A stretch of 64,000 bases of DNA, taken from DASQUK01 sp963813485 (lineage in GTDB: Bacteria > Actinomycetota > Acidimicrobiia > Acidimicrobiales > VFJN01). The stretch lies in assembly GCA_963813485.1 (NCBI GenBank), contig CAWEZE010000029.1:62001-126000 (forward strand), written 5' to 3'. Below the pieces are notes generated by a model. The model was not told where the DNA came from. It ran no database searches and saw only the letters and a list, made by a program, of their open reading frames with translations. Below, one piece after another: positions 31,122 to 40,023 of this stretch; the first letter of the stretch is position 1, and the number at the start of each line of letters is the position of its first letter. The translations under genes and the position numbers were made by a program.

Positions 31122-33828
31122 GTGCCCCAGCAGATCCCGCCGCCCGAGACCGACCTGCCCGACCCTACGGCCAACCGCCATCGGCTCCCACGCACCGTCC
31201 TGCCCCGCCGCTACGACCTGACCCTCGAGCCCGACCTCGAGGCCGCCACCTTTGCCGGACACGAGACCATTGCCGTCGAGGTGCTGACCGAGACGAGCGA
31301 GGTGGTGCTCAACGCGGCCGAGATCGAGATCGACGAGGCGACTGCCGAGTTCCCCGTCGACGGAGGCACCGGTGGCGGGCCGATCATGGCGAAGGTCGCA
31401 CTCGACGACGAGGCCGAGCGCGCCACGCTCACGTTCGACCGGCCGCTCCCGGCCGGGGAGGCGACGCTGCGCCTGCGGTTCCGGGGTGTCCTCAACGACA
31501 AGCTGCGTGGCTTCTACCGGTCCACGTTCATCGACGAGGAAGGCGTCGAGCGGGTCCTGGCCGCCAGCCAGATGGAGGCCACCGACGCCCGACGGGTGTT
31601 CCCCTGTTGGGACGAGCCCGACGCCAAGGCCGTCTTCGGTGTGACGCTCGTGGTGCCCGACGACCTGCTGGCCATCTCCAATGCGGCCGAGCTGGAGCGC
31701 AGCCCGGTCCCGTCCGCTCGGACCGGCGGAGCGGAGGGCACGTCGGGCGTGGCGCCCGGCGGCACGAAGGTGACCGATCCGGTTCGCGGACACGATGCCC
31801 ATGTCCACCTACCTGGTCGCGTTCGTCGTTGGGCCACTGGTGGCCACCGACCCCATCGACGTCGACGGCAAACCCCTGCGGGTCGTCTGCCCGATCGGCA
31901 AGGAGCACCTTGCCGCCTACGCGCTCGAGGTGGGCGCCTTCGCCCTCCGCTACCTCAGCGACTGGTTCGGCATTGTCTATCCGGGCGACAAGCTCGACCT
32001 CGTCGCCATCCCGGACTTCGCCTTCGGTGCGATGGAGAACCTGGGTTGCGTCACTTTCCGCGAGCGCTACGTGCTGGTGGACCCGGCCACGTCGACGCAG
32101 GCCGAGCTGCAGGCGGTGGTCGACGTCATCGGCCACGAGATCGCGCACATGTGGTTTGGCGACCTGGTGACCATGAAGTGGTGGAACGGCATCTGGCTCA
32201 ACGAGGCCTTCGCCACCTTCATGGAGATGACCTGTACCGACGCCTTCCGGCCCGACTGGCAGCGCTGGGTGGACTTCGGGCTGTCCCGCACTGCGGCCTT
32301 CGACACCGATGCCCTGGTCGCCACCCGGCCGATCGAATACCCGGTGGCGTCCCCCGCCGATGCCGACGACATGTTCGACGTGCTCACCTACGAGAAGGGG
32401 GCGTCGGTCGTCCGCATGCTCGAGCAGCACCTGGGGCCCGACCGCTTCCGCGATGGCATCCGCCGCTACATGGCGCGCCACCAGTACGGCAACACCGAGA
32501 CCTCCGACCTGTGGGACGCGCTGGAGGCGGAGACCGGCGAGCCCGTGCGGCGCATCGCCGAGAGCTGGATCTTCCAGGGCGGATTCCCGGAGGTCAGCGT
32601 CGAGGCGGGCTCTGGCGCCGCACCCACGCTGCGCCTGACACAGCGTCGCTTCCGCTATGCGGCGGACGGGGGGGCGAATGGGGCCGGCCCCGCAGACGTT
32701 TCCGGCCATTGGTCCGTCCCGGTCGCGGTGGAGACCGGCGGCGACGCCAAGATGCCCTCCGCTAGCCCGGCCGGCGTCGCCCGCTTGTTGCTCGACGGCG
32801 AGCCGCTGGAGATCGAGCGCCCGACAGGAACCCTGTGGGTCAACGCCAACGCCGGCGCGCACGGCTTCTACCGCGTGCGGTACGCCGAGCCGCTGCTCGC
32901 CGCGCTGCTCGATCACCTCGGCGAGCTGTCGCCGCTCGAGCGCTACACGCTGGTCGACGACGCCTGGGCGTCGGTGCTGGCCGCGGCGGAGCCGGCCTCG
33001 TCGTTCGTGGAGACGGTCGAGCGCTTCGTCGACGAGACCGACCTGTCGGTCTGGCAGCGCGTCGTCGGCGGGTTGGAACAGCTCGAGCGCCTGGTGGAGG
33101 ACGACGCCGCACAGCGTCTGCACACCCGGGTAGCCACGCTGGTGGGGCCCGCACGCGCCCGGCTCGGTCCCGACGGAGGTCCCGAGGGGGAAGACGACCG
33201 CAGCCGCTCGCTGCGAGGCCTGCTCCTGCAGACGGCAGCACTGCTCGGGGACGACGGCGCCGCCCGGGAGCGGTCGGCTGAGCTGCTCGACGCGTACCTC
33301 GCCGACCCCGGCGGCGTCGACCCCAGCCTGGCGGCGGCCGCGCTCGTGGTGTCGGCCACCCTCGGCGACGAGGCCTTGCACGAGCGCCTGGTCGAGCGGT
33401 TCCGGGCGTCGGACAATCCCCAGGATCGCGAGCGCCTGCTCCTGGCGCTATCGCGCTTCCGGGAGCCGGCGTGCCTCCAGCGCACACTCGACATGGCGCT
33501 GTCGGGCGCTGTCCGCACGCAGGATGCGCCGTACCTGCTGCGGGAAACGCTGACCAATCGCGACAACGGTGCCACGGCCTTCGCGTTCATCACTGAGCAT
33601 TGGCCCGAGATCACCGGACGGTTCCCGGCCAACAGCATCCCCCGGCTGGTGTCCGGCATCCGGGCGGTGCGGGACCGCGCGCTGGCCGAGCAAGCCGTGG
33701 CGTTCCTCGCGGACCACCCGGTCCCAGAGGGCGCCCTGCAGATCCGCCAGCACATCGAGCGCATGTGGGTGACGGTGGCGTTGGCGGAGCGGGAAGGGGC
33801 GCGGTTCGCCGCCTACCTGAGCGGGTAG
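31122..33828 (+). CDS. M1 family aminopeptidase (PepN-like), one frameshift
   Basis: This zinc aminopeptidase removes N-terminal residues from peptides. The first part (YDLTLEPDLEAATFAGHETI to AAELERS...GGTKVTDP) is read in one frame. The rest, from FADTMPMSTYLVAF, is in the next frame. It contains GAMENLG for substrate binding and HEIAHMWFGDL...WLNE (HExxH-x18-E), plus a complete C-terminal ERAP1-like domain. Deleting one base near 31775-31783 restores a normal ~900-residue protein; the total span is 3n+1. Everything else is intact, so a base error or a very recent mutation is likely. A 20-residue Gly/Ser/Ala-rich insert precedes the break. Confidence 0.9.
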
Positions 33829-33850
33829 CTGCGAGTCGGCAACTGACCAG

Positions 33851-33865
33851 ACCCCGCCGCGGGGT
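33851..33865. terminator. Short GC hairpin after the M1 aminopeptidase gene
   Basis: ACCCC-GCCGC-GGGGT lies 23 nt after the stop codon at 33828. It is a compact stem without a T-tract and a likely intrinsic terminator of the high-GC kind. Confidence 0.45.
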
Positions 33866-34016
33866 AGAGGGGTGGGGCTTCGGACCGGAGGGATCCGGGC
33901 ACCCGCCTTGCTTCGAATGGGTCGTGTGCGCCACCATCGTGCACTGATCCCGGCCGGAGTGACCGTGGTGGCCACTAGCTGTGGACCGGCCGTGAACGCG
34001 AATCAACGATCACCCC

Positions 34017-34655
34017 ATGCACCCTCCGCCGCTTGAGATCCCGCGCCTGCGCGCCCTTGCCCGACACGCTCTCCCCAACCTGGTGGAGGCGACGGTGGTG
34101 CCGCTGCTGGTGTTCTACGCGGCGTTGTGGCTCGTGGGCGTGTGGGGTGGGCTCATCGGTGCACTGGTCTGGTCGTACACGGCCATCGCCCGACGCGTGG
34201 TCACGGGCCGGCCGGTCCCCGGGCTGCTGGTGCTCGGCGTCGTCGGCCTCACCGCCCGCACGGTGGTGGCGGCGCTGTCGGGCAGCGTCTTCGTCTACTT
34301 CCTGCAGCCGAGCCTCACCACCGTGTTCATCGCCGGGGTGTTCCTCGCCTCGGTGCCCGCCGGCCGCCCGATCGCCGAACGCCTGGCCGGCGACTTCTGC
34401 CCGCTGCCGGCCACATTCATCGGTTCGCCCCCGGTGCGCCGCTTCTTCGCCCGCATCACGGTGCTGTGGGCGTTCGTTCAACTTGCCAACGCCGCCCTCA
34501 GCATCTGGCTGCTCATCACGCAGCCGGTGGGAACCTACGTGCTCGCCAGGAGCGTCTCCTCCTGGGGACTGACGATCGCCGCCGTCGGCCTGTCGACCCT
34601 GTACTTCAAGCTGTCGATGCGCAACCACGGCATCGCGATCCACTGGCGCTCCTAG
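34017..34655 (+). CDS. VC0807/DUF3159-like integral membrane protein
   Basis: The 212-residue protein has about six membrane segments (near 22-45, 47-60, 68-90, 92-110, 140-165, 175-195) and the LVFYAALWLVGVWGGLIGAL...RRVVTGRPVPGLLVLG pattern of the VC0807-type membrane family. Function unknown. It starts 188 nt after the aminopeptidase gene; the following hydrolase gene begins 19 nt later, so they may be cotranscribed. Confidence 0.6.
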   Translation: MHPPPLEIPRLRALARHALPNLVEATVVPLLVFYAALWLVGVWGGLIGALVWSYTAIARRVVTGRPVPGLLVLGVVGLTARTVVAALSGSVFVYFLQPSLTTVFIAGVFLASVPAGRPIAERLAGDFCPLPATFIGSPPVRRFFARITVLWAFVQLANAALSIWLLITQPVGTYVLARSVSSWGLTIAAVGLSTLYFKLSMRNHGIAIHWRS

Positions 34656-34674
34656 TGGGCGTCGGGGTCCACTA

Positions 34675-35460
34675 GTGCCCCGGGACGTTCGACCGCTGGT
34701 GCTGCGCACGGCCGACGGGCTGGCCCTGATCGCCGACGCCTGGCTCACCTGGGAACCGGCCACCTCCGCCGTGGTCCTCGTCCACGGGTTGGCCGGCCAC
34801 CGTCACGACGCCACCGTCGTCGCCATGGCGCACGAGCTGCGGGCCGACGGACATGCCGTGATCACCTACGACATGCGGGGCCACGGCGAGTCCGAGGGCT
34901 TGTGCACCCTGGGCGACCTCGAACGGCTGGACGTCGCGGCGGCCGTCCTCGCTGCCTGGGACCTGGCGCCCCGCGTGGTGCTGGTGGGTGCGTCGCTGGG
35001 CGCGATCGCAGTGCTGCGCTACGCCGTGGCCGTGCCGGAGAGCCCCGACCGCGACCTGGCCGGCGTGGTGACCGTGAGCGCTCCGGCCCAATGGCGCCTG
35101 ACCACGCCCCGCACCGCCCTGGCGGCGGCAATCACCCGCACCCGGATCGGGCGGTCACTGGCGCGCCGGCGCGGCGTCCGGCTCGATCGGCGCTGGAGCT
35201 GCCCTGAGCCGCCCGACGCACTGGCCGCCCGGTTGACGGTCCCGCTGGCGGTGGTGCACGGCCGGGACGACAGGTTCATGCCCACGAGCGAGGCGCAGGT
35301 GCTGCACGACGCCGCGCCCGGACATCGCCGCCTCGACCTGGTGGCGGGCATGGGTCACGCCTACGGGACGCTCGGACTGGAGCCCATCAGGGACGCCGTC
35401 GCCTGGTGCCTCGGTGTCCCGGTTCCGGGCCTGAGCCCCGAGGTGAACGCGAGGCAATAG
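34675..35460 (+). CDS. Alpha/beta hydrolase
   Basis: The 261-residue protein has the oxyanion HGLAGHRHD motif, DMRGHGES and nucleophile Ser in GASLGA. A likely acid is in HGRDDRFMP and the catalytic His in GMGHAYG. Substrate unknown. Starts GTG. The last codons read Ala-Arg-Gln-stop and lie in the family B repeat CGAGGCAATAG, exactly as at the rsmI end, so this C-terminus is set by the repeat. Confidence 0.78.
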   Translation: MPRDVRPLVLRTADGLALIADAWLTWEPATSAVVLVHGLAGHRHDATVVAMAHELRADGHAVITYDMRGHGESEGLCTLGDLERLDVAAAVLAAWDLAPRVVLVGASLGAIAVLRYAVAVPESPDRDLAGVVTVSAPAQWRLTTPRTALAAAITRTRIGRSLARRRGVRLDRRWSCPEPPDALAARLTVPLAVVHGRDDRFMPTSEAQVLHDAAPGHRRLDLVAGMGHAYGTLGLEPIRDAVAWCLGVPVPGLSPEVNARQ

Positions 35461-35516
35461 GTTTCAGCGGTCCGAGGCTGAGGCCCTGGGTTCCGGGCCT
35501 GAGGCCTATGGCCTCG
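35450..35516. terminator. Family B inverted repeat between convergent genes
   Basis: CGAGGCAATAGG (35450-35461) pairs with CCTATGGCCTCG (35505-35516) at 11 of 12 positions, and an inner GAGGCCC/GGGCCTG stem adds to it. The left arm holds the stop of the hydrolase gene and the right arm the stop of the reductase gene, so one hairpin could terminate both transcripts. Confidence 0.7.
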
Positions 35517-36771
35517 CCCGGGGGTCTGCGGAACCGGTCGCCTCGGCCCAGGTTGCACCGCGCTCGATCAGCCGTTGGTACGCGAGCAGCTCGCGGGGGC
35601 GGTTCATCGCCAGCGCCCCGACCACCCGGTCGCCGCGGCGGTAGAGGGCGACGAAGCGGCGCTCGTCGGTGGACCCGTCGACGACCCGAACCTCATCGGC
35701 CCCGGCTGATCGCCCCGCCAGCTGGATCTTCCGGTCGTACTGGTCCGACCAGAACCAGGGCACCGGGTCGTAGGGGTCGGGCTCGCGGGTGCCCTCGCCA
35801 CCGGCCTCCTCGGCGTCGAGCCAGGCCCGGAGTCGCCGAGCGGCGTGGGCACCCATGCTGATGGCGTTGTCCCAGTGCTCGACCCGCATCAGCTCGCCGA
35901 AGCGTCGGCTGGGCCAGCGGGCGACGTCGCCGGCACCCACCACGCCCGGCGCCGCCAGCGTGCTGGCGTCACAGACCACGCCGTCGTCCAGCGTCAGTCC
36001 CGACCCTTCGAGCCACCCGGTGTTGGGGACGACGCCTATGCCCACCACCACCAGGTCGGCCTCGATCGCCGCCCCGTCGGCCAGCCGGACCCGCTCGACC
36101 CGCCCGTCGTCGCCACCGTCGAGGCCGGCCACCGCGGTCCCCAGCCGCACGTCGACGCCGTGGTCGCGGTGCACGTCGGCCAGGACGGAGCCCATCTCCT
36201 CCCCCAGCGCCTGGCCCAACGGCACGGGCAGCGCCTCGAGGATCGTGACGTCGAGCCCCCGAGTGCGGCAGGTCGCCGCCACCTCGGCGCCGATGAAGCC
36301 GGCGCCAACCACCACGACGCGCCGCGCGCCGGCATCGACCTCGGCCCGCACGGCCAGGCAGTCGTCCAGCGTGCGCAGCGTGTGGACCCCGGCCAGCCCC
36401 TCGCTGCCCGGCAGGCGCCGAGGCGTGGCGCCGGTGGCGATGACCAGGCCGTCGAAACCGAGCCGTTCACCGTCGGCCAGGATCACCTGGCGGGCATCGA
36501 GGTCCAGGCCCTTGGCCAGCGTGCCCAGCCGCCAGTCGAGGTCCAGCGCATCGATCCCGCCGTCGACACCCACCGTCAGCGCCAGGCGATCGGCCTCCCA
36601 GTGGCCGGCGAGCACCTGCTTGGAGAGGGGCGGCCGGTCGTAGGGAGCGTGCACCTCGTCACCGACGACGGTGACGGTACCTTCGAAGCCCTCGCAGCGC
36701 AGCTCCTCGGCGGCCCGCAGCCCCGCCAGGGACGCCCCGACCACCACGATGGCCCGCGACCGGGCGGTCAT
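35506..36771 (-). CDS. FAD-dependent ferredoxin reductase-type oxidoreductase
   Basis: The 421-residue protein has two Rossmann motifs: IVVVGASLAGLRAAEEL (FAD, N-terminus) and VVVVGAGFIGAEVAA (NAD(P)H, about 150). It also has APYDRPPLSK, the ATGATPR linker and the second FAD motif GVVGAGDVARWP. This is the class of reductases that pass electrons from NADH to ferredoxins for P450 or ring-hydroxylating oxygenases. The ferredoxin gene lies 10 nt upstream on the same strand. ATG start at 36771. Confidence 0.85.
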   Translation of the reverse strand: MTARSRAIVVVGASLAGLRAAEELRCEGFEGTVTVVGDEVHAPYDRPPLSKQVLAGHWEADRLALTVGVDGGIDALDLDWRLGTLAKGLDLDARQVILADGERLGFDGLVIATGATPRRLPGSEGLAGVHTLRTLDDCLAVRAEVDAGARRVVVVGAGFIGAEVAATCRTRGLDVTILEALPVPLGQALGEEMGSVLADVHRDHGVDVRLGTAVAGLDGGDDGRVERVRLADGAAIEADLVVVGIGVVPNTGWLEGSGLTLDDGVVCDASTLAAPGVVGAGDVARWPSRRFGELMRVEHWDNAISMGAHAARRLRAWLDAEEAGGEGTREPDPYDPVPWFWSDQYDRKIQLAGRSAGADEVRVVDGSTDERRFVALYRRGDRVVGALAMNRPRELLAYQRLIERGATWAEATGSADPRARP

Positions 36772-36781
36772 CCCCGTTTGG

Positions 36782-36982
36782 TCACGTGTCGACGATCGAG
36801 ATCGCAGCCTTGGGGCAGCGGCGGACGGCCTCTTCGACCTTGGGGCGGAGTTCGTCGGGCGGCGTCTCGTCGAGCACGTACAGGAAGTCGTCGTCGCGGA
36901 CCTCGAAGACCTCGGGCGCCGCTTCCATGCAGCGGGCGTTGCTCTCACACAGGTCGAAATCAACCACCACGCGGTAGCCCAT
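36782..36982 (-). CDS. [3Fe-4S]-type ferredoxin, P450-associated
   Basis: The 66-residue ferredoxin has Cys in DLCESNARC and the last ligand in RRCPKAAI; the CxxxxxC...CP pattern with Ala/Asn in place of further cysteines points to a 3Fe-4S cluster. It is preceded by AGGAGG 9 nt before the ATG. Together with the downstream reductase it forms an electron-transfer pair, but no P450 gene is within the window. A related ferredoxin end is at 63956. Confidence 0.85.
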   Translation of the reverse strand: MGYRVVVDFDLCESNARCMEAAPEVFEVRDDDFLYVLDETPPDELRPKVEEAVRRCPKAAISIVDT

Positions 36983-37044
36983 CGGCACCCCTCCTATCCA
37001 TCGGGACCCGAACAAACGTAGCCCTAACGATGGCGACCTCCCGA

Positions 37045-37050
37045 TAGCGT
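37045..37050 (+). promoter_or_regulatory. -10 box, leaderless promoter
   Basis: TAGCGT ends 8 nt before the GTG at 37059. Confidence 0.4.
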
Positions 37051-37058
37051 GCTCGCCG

Positions 37059-38267
37059 GTGACTGCAGCCATCGACATGAGCCGGCGCGACGCCCGGCGG
37101 GTGGCGCTGGCGGCCCAGGGTTTCACCGAGCCTCGCCCCCGGGGCCGGGTCGACCGGCGGCGCTTCCGGCGGGTGCTCGACCGGCTGGCCACCGTGCAGC
37201 TCGACTCGGTCAACGTCGTCACCCGCAGCCACGAGCTGGTCTTCTTCGCCCGGCTCGGTCCGTACGACCGCGACGCCTTGAGCCGGTGGCTGTGGGGCAG
37301 CCGCGAGGTGTTCGAGTACTGGGGCCACGAGGCATCCCTGCACCCGATCGAGCGCCATCCGTTGCTGCGCTGGCGCATGGCGGGCGAGCACGCCTGGGGC
37401 GGGGTCCGCGAGGTGGCCCGCGACAATCCCGAGCTGGTGACGGCGGCGCTGGCCGAGGTGGCCGAGCGGGGCCCGGTCGTCATCGGCGACCTCGACGTCC
37501 ACCGTGCGTCGCCCCGCACCGAGAGCTGGTGGGGCTGGGGCGAGGGCAAGCGTGTGGTCGAGCACCTCTTCCACACCGGCGAGATCACCGCCATCCGGCG
37601 CAACGGCTTCTCCCGTGCGTACCTGCTTCCGGAGCGCTGGATCCCGGCCGACGTGCTGGCCGCGCCCACCCCCGACGAGGCCGACGCCCGGCGCCAGCTG
37701 CTGTTGGTCGCGGCCCGGGCCCACGGCGTCGGCACCGCCCGCGACCTGGCCGACTACTACCGGCTCAACGTCCCGGCGGCGGCCCCGTTGCTGGCGGAGC
37801 TGGCGGCCGAGGGGGCGCTGGTGCCGGTGCGCGTGGAGGGCTGGCGCCAGCCCGCCTACCTGCACCCCGAGGCGCACCTTCCCCGGCGCCGGCTACGGAC
37901 GCGGGCCCTCCTGTCGCCGTTCGACTCGTTGATCTGGGAGCGCCAGCGGACCGAGCGGCTGTGGGACTTCGCCTATCGCATCGAGATCTACACGCCAGCC
38001 CCCAAGCGCGTGCACGGGTACTACGTGCTGCCGTTCCTGCTGGACGAGGCGCTGGTCGCCCGCGTGGATCTCAAGGCTGACCGCCGCGCCGGGTTGCTCC
38101 GGGTGAAGGCCGCCTGGGCGGAGGACGGCGTGCCCGACCGGGACCGGGTCGCCTCCGAGCTCGCCGGCGAGCTGGTGGCGATGGCGGCGTGGCTGCGCCT
38201 CGGCGAGGGCGTCGCCGTCGACCGCAAGGGCGACCTGGCGCCCGACCTGCGGCGCGCCGTGCGCTGA
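37059..38267 (+). CDS. YcaQ-like winged-helix DNA glycosylase family protein
   Basis: The 402-residue HTH_42 family protein has the signature Gln-x-Asp in VQLDSVNVV (residues about 47-55), the catalytic motif of YcaQ, which excises interstrand cross-link and alkylation lesions. Other conserved parts are FEYWGHEASLHP and LLSPFDSLIWERQRTERLW. Length and motif order match. No neighbouring repair genes. GTG start with leaderless box. Confidence 0.82.
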   Translation: MTAAIDMSRRDARRVALAAQGFTEPRPRGRVDRRRFRRVLDRLATVQLDSVNVVTRSHELVFFARLGPYDRDALSRWLWGSREVFEYWGHEASLHPIERHPLLRWRMAGEHAWGGVREVARDNPELVTAALAEVAERGPVVIGDLDVHRASPRTESWWGWGEGKRVVEHLFHTGEITAIRRNGFSRAYLLPERWIPADVLAAPTPDEADARRQLLLVAARAHGVGTARDLADYYRLNVPAAAPLLAELAAEGALVPVRVEGWRQPAYLHPEAHLPRRRLRTRALLSPFDSLIWERQRTERLWDFAYRIEIYTPAPKRVHGYYVLPFLLDEALVARVDLKADRRAGLLRVKAAWAEDGVPDRDRVASELAGELVAMAAWLRLGEGVAVDRKGDLAPDLRRAVR

Positions 38268-38314
38268 CGCCGCGGCACAGGTTGGTTGCACCCGCCCATT
38301 CGGCTCGGTGCCCG

Positions 38315-39349
38315 TCATTGGGGTCCCCAGAACGCGTCCTCGGGACGTTCGCGCACGGCCGGCCGGCGCGACCAGTGGTCAGGCCGCTCGGGCTGTTCCT
38401 CACGGCCCGACAGGGTCACGACCCAGCTCGCCAGCGCCGTGGTGAGCGGCACCGAGGCCACCAGGCCGATGGATCCGACCAGGGTCTGGACGATCTCGAC
38501 GGCGAGGGTCTCGGTGGTGAGCACCTCACCCATGGCCAGCCCGGACTGGGTGAACAACAACAGCATCGGCAGCGCCGCCGCCGTGTAGGCGAGGACCAGG
38601 GTGTTGACGGTCGACGCGATGTGATCCCGACCGATGCGGATCCCGGCCGAATAGAGCCCACGGGCTCCGACCTGGGGGTCGCTGTGGTGGAGCTCCCAGA
38701 CGGCGGATACCTGGGTGATGGTCACGTCGTCGAGGACGCCCAGAGCTCCGATGATCGTGGCCGCGAGCAGCAGGCCGCGGAAGTCGAGTTCGGGCGCGAA
38801 CGCCAACAGGTTGACTGCCTCCTCTGACGCCAGGCCGCTGAGGTGGGTGGCGGCCGCGAAGCCGGCACCTAGGGCGGCGGTCAACAGCAGGCTCGCGATC
38901 GTCCCTACGAGCGCGACGGTGGTGCGGTCGCTGACACCGTGGGCGAGGTAGATCGTGCTGAGGGCGATGACGATGCCGCCGGTGAGGGCGACCCCGAGCG
39001 GCGAGGCGCCCTGCAGCAGCGCCGGGAACACGAAGCCCAGCAACACGCCCACGGTGATGCCGATGCCAACCAGCGCCAACAACCCTCGCAGCCGCCCCAG
39101 CGCCACCACCGCGACCCCGAAGACCAAGGCCAGGATGACCAGCGGCAGCCCGCGCTGGACATCGGCGAACGAATAACGCGCCGCGGCGTCGACCTCGGCG
39201 CCGGCGTCGTTGAGCACAATGTCGTCGCCCACCGCCAAATTCCCACGCGTCGGCTGCACGAACCGCCCTATCCGCTCGGCTCCTGAGCCCGTTTCGGGCG
39301 CAGTTCTGGTTGCTCTCAGCAACCAATCCGGCGCCAGGAACCTACTCAA
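38315..39349 (-). CDS. YibE/F family membrane protein, N-terminus replaced by repeat sequence
   Basis: From about residue 42 on this is a typical YibE/F protein: YSFADVQRGLPLVILALVFG, then about seven membrane segments with the GALGVLDDVTITQVSAVWEL motif. Family members carry an N-terminal membrane segment and a small soluble domain first, which is missing here. The apparent first 40 codons (MSRFLAPDWLLRATRT...) are instead a family D repeat (39308-39342) and a family C repeat (39233-39283) translated. Either the true start is inside (for example GTG near 39229) or the 5' part was lost by repeat-mediated rearrangement. The protein may be non-functional. Transport role unproven. Confidence 0.7.
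   Translation of the reverse strand: MSRFLAPDWLLRATRTAPETGSGAERIGRFVQPTRGNLAVGDDIVLNDAGAEVDAAARYSFADVQRGLPLVILALVFGVAVVALGRLRGLLALVGIGITVGVLLGFVFPALLQGASPLGVALTGGIVIALSTIYLAHGVSDRTTVALVGTIASLLLTAALGAGFAAATHLSGLASEEAVNLLAFAPELDFRGLLLAATIIGALGVLDDVTITQVSAVWELHHSDPQVGARGLYSAGIRIGRDHIASTVNTLVLAYTAAALPMLLLFTQSGLAMGEVLTTETLAVEIVQTLVGSIGLVASVPLTTALASWVVTLSGREEQPERPDHWSRRPAVRERPEDAFWGPQ
39233..39283 (-). repeat. Family C repeat, copy 1 (51 bp)
   Basis: Matches 54046-54096 in opposite orientation with only two differences over 51 bp. It begins GGAGCCGAGCGGATAGGGCG and ends GGGAATTTGGCG. It overlaps the 5' part of the YibE/F reading. Confidence 0.8.
39308..39342. repeat. Family D repeat, copy 2
   Basis: GGTTGCT-CTC-AGCAACC is a perfect 7-bp hairpin, then AATCC and GCGCCAGGAACC. 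It matches the right half of 23103-23152. It sits 24 nt from family C copy 1, inside the apparent YibE/F start. Confidence 0.7.
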
Positions 39350-39358
39350 TGCCGCCGA

Positions 39359-39962
39359 TCAGGGCGGGTAGCGGTCGATGTAGGTCTTGCCGGCGGCCGG
39401 CTTCCGCCGGGGTGCACCGAGGGGGCGGGCCGGGCGGCCGATAGGCACGACGGCGATCGGCTCGATCCCCTCGGGAAGCTCGACGATGCTGCCGCAGCTC
39501 GGCGGACGCCACGGTGGCGAGCGTCATGAGGGCGGAGCCGTAGCCCAATGCGTTGGCCGCCAGGAGCAGGTTCTGTACCGCCGGGAAGATCGACGCCCCC
39601 AACATGCGCCGGGTGGTGGCGTCGCGGCCGTCGCCGGCCACCACCACCAGCACCGGGGCGCCGCCGAAGCCCGAGCGGACCGAGCCGTCGACCTCGGCGA
39701 ACAGGTCGGCCGCCAGGCGCGGCCGCGAGTGCTGACCGGCGCCCCCGTCCCACAACCGCCGGGTCAGCTCGGCGATGCGCCGCCGCTGATCGGCGTCCCG
39801 CACGACGACGAACACCCAGGGCTGCGCGTTCTCTGCGCTCGGGGCGTGGACGGCGGCGTCGAGGATCCGGGCGACGTCGTCATCGGGCACGGGATCGGGC
39901 GCGAAGTGGCGGCACGCCCGCTGGCGCGCCACCACGTCGAAGAAGAAAGGACCCTGGCTCAA
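39359..39962 (-). CDS. Nitroreductase family protein, one frameshift
   Basis: This FMN-dependent nitroreductase-fold protein has RQRACRHFAPDPVPDDDVAR, HAPSAENAQPW (FMN site), GGAPVLVVVAGD and LGYGSALMTLATVASAELRQ in the first frame. The expected ending IVELPEGIEPIAVVPIGRPA and then KTYIDRYPP is in the next frame, reached by dropping one base near 39488-39492, and stops at 39359. The 604-nt span is 3n+1. The conserved ending shows the gene was intact until recently, or the base is an error. Confidence 0.78.
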
Positions 39963-40023
39963 GCGCCGGCAGGCTAGCTGACACGGATGTCAGCTAGCCC
40001 CCGGCGCAAGATGGGGTGACGGG

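Noticed and set aside
31770..31800. Programmed +1 frameshift in the aminopeptidase
   Set aside because: No slippery sequence, rare-codon pause or stop codon at the shift; several unrelated genes show similar indels, which favours errors.
31528..33381. 617-codon minus-strand frame
   Set aside because: Shadow of the M1 aminopeptidase, whose zinc motif and domains are unmistakable on the + strand.
38375..38395. Family A-like GCCCGAGCGGCC inside the YibE/F C-terminus
   Set aside because: Only the flank matches, there is no hairpin and it encodes an ordinary tail (EEQPERPD).
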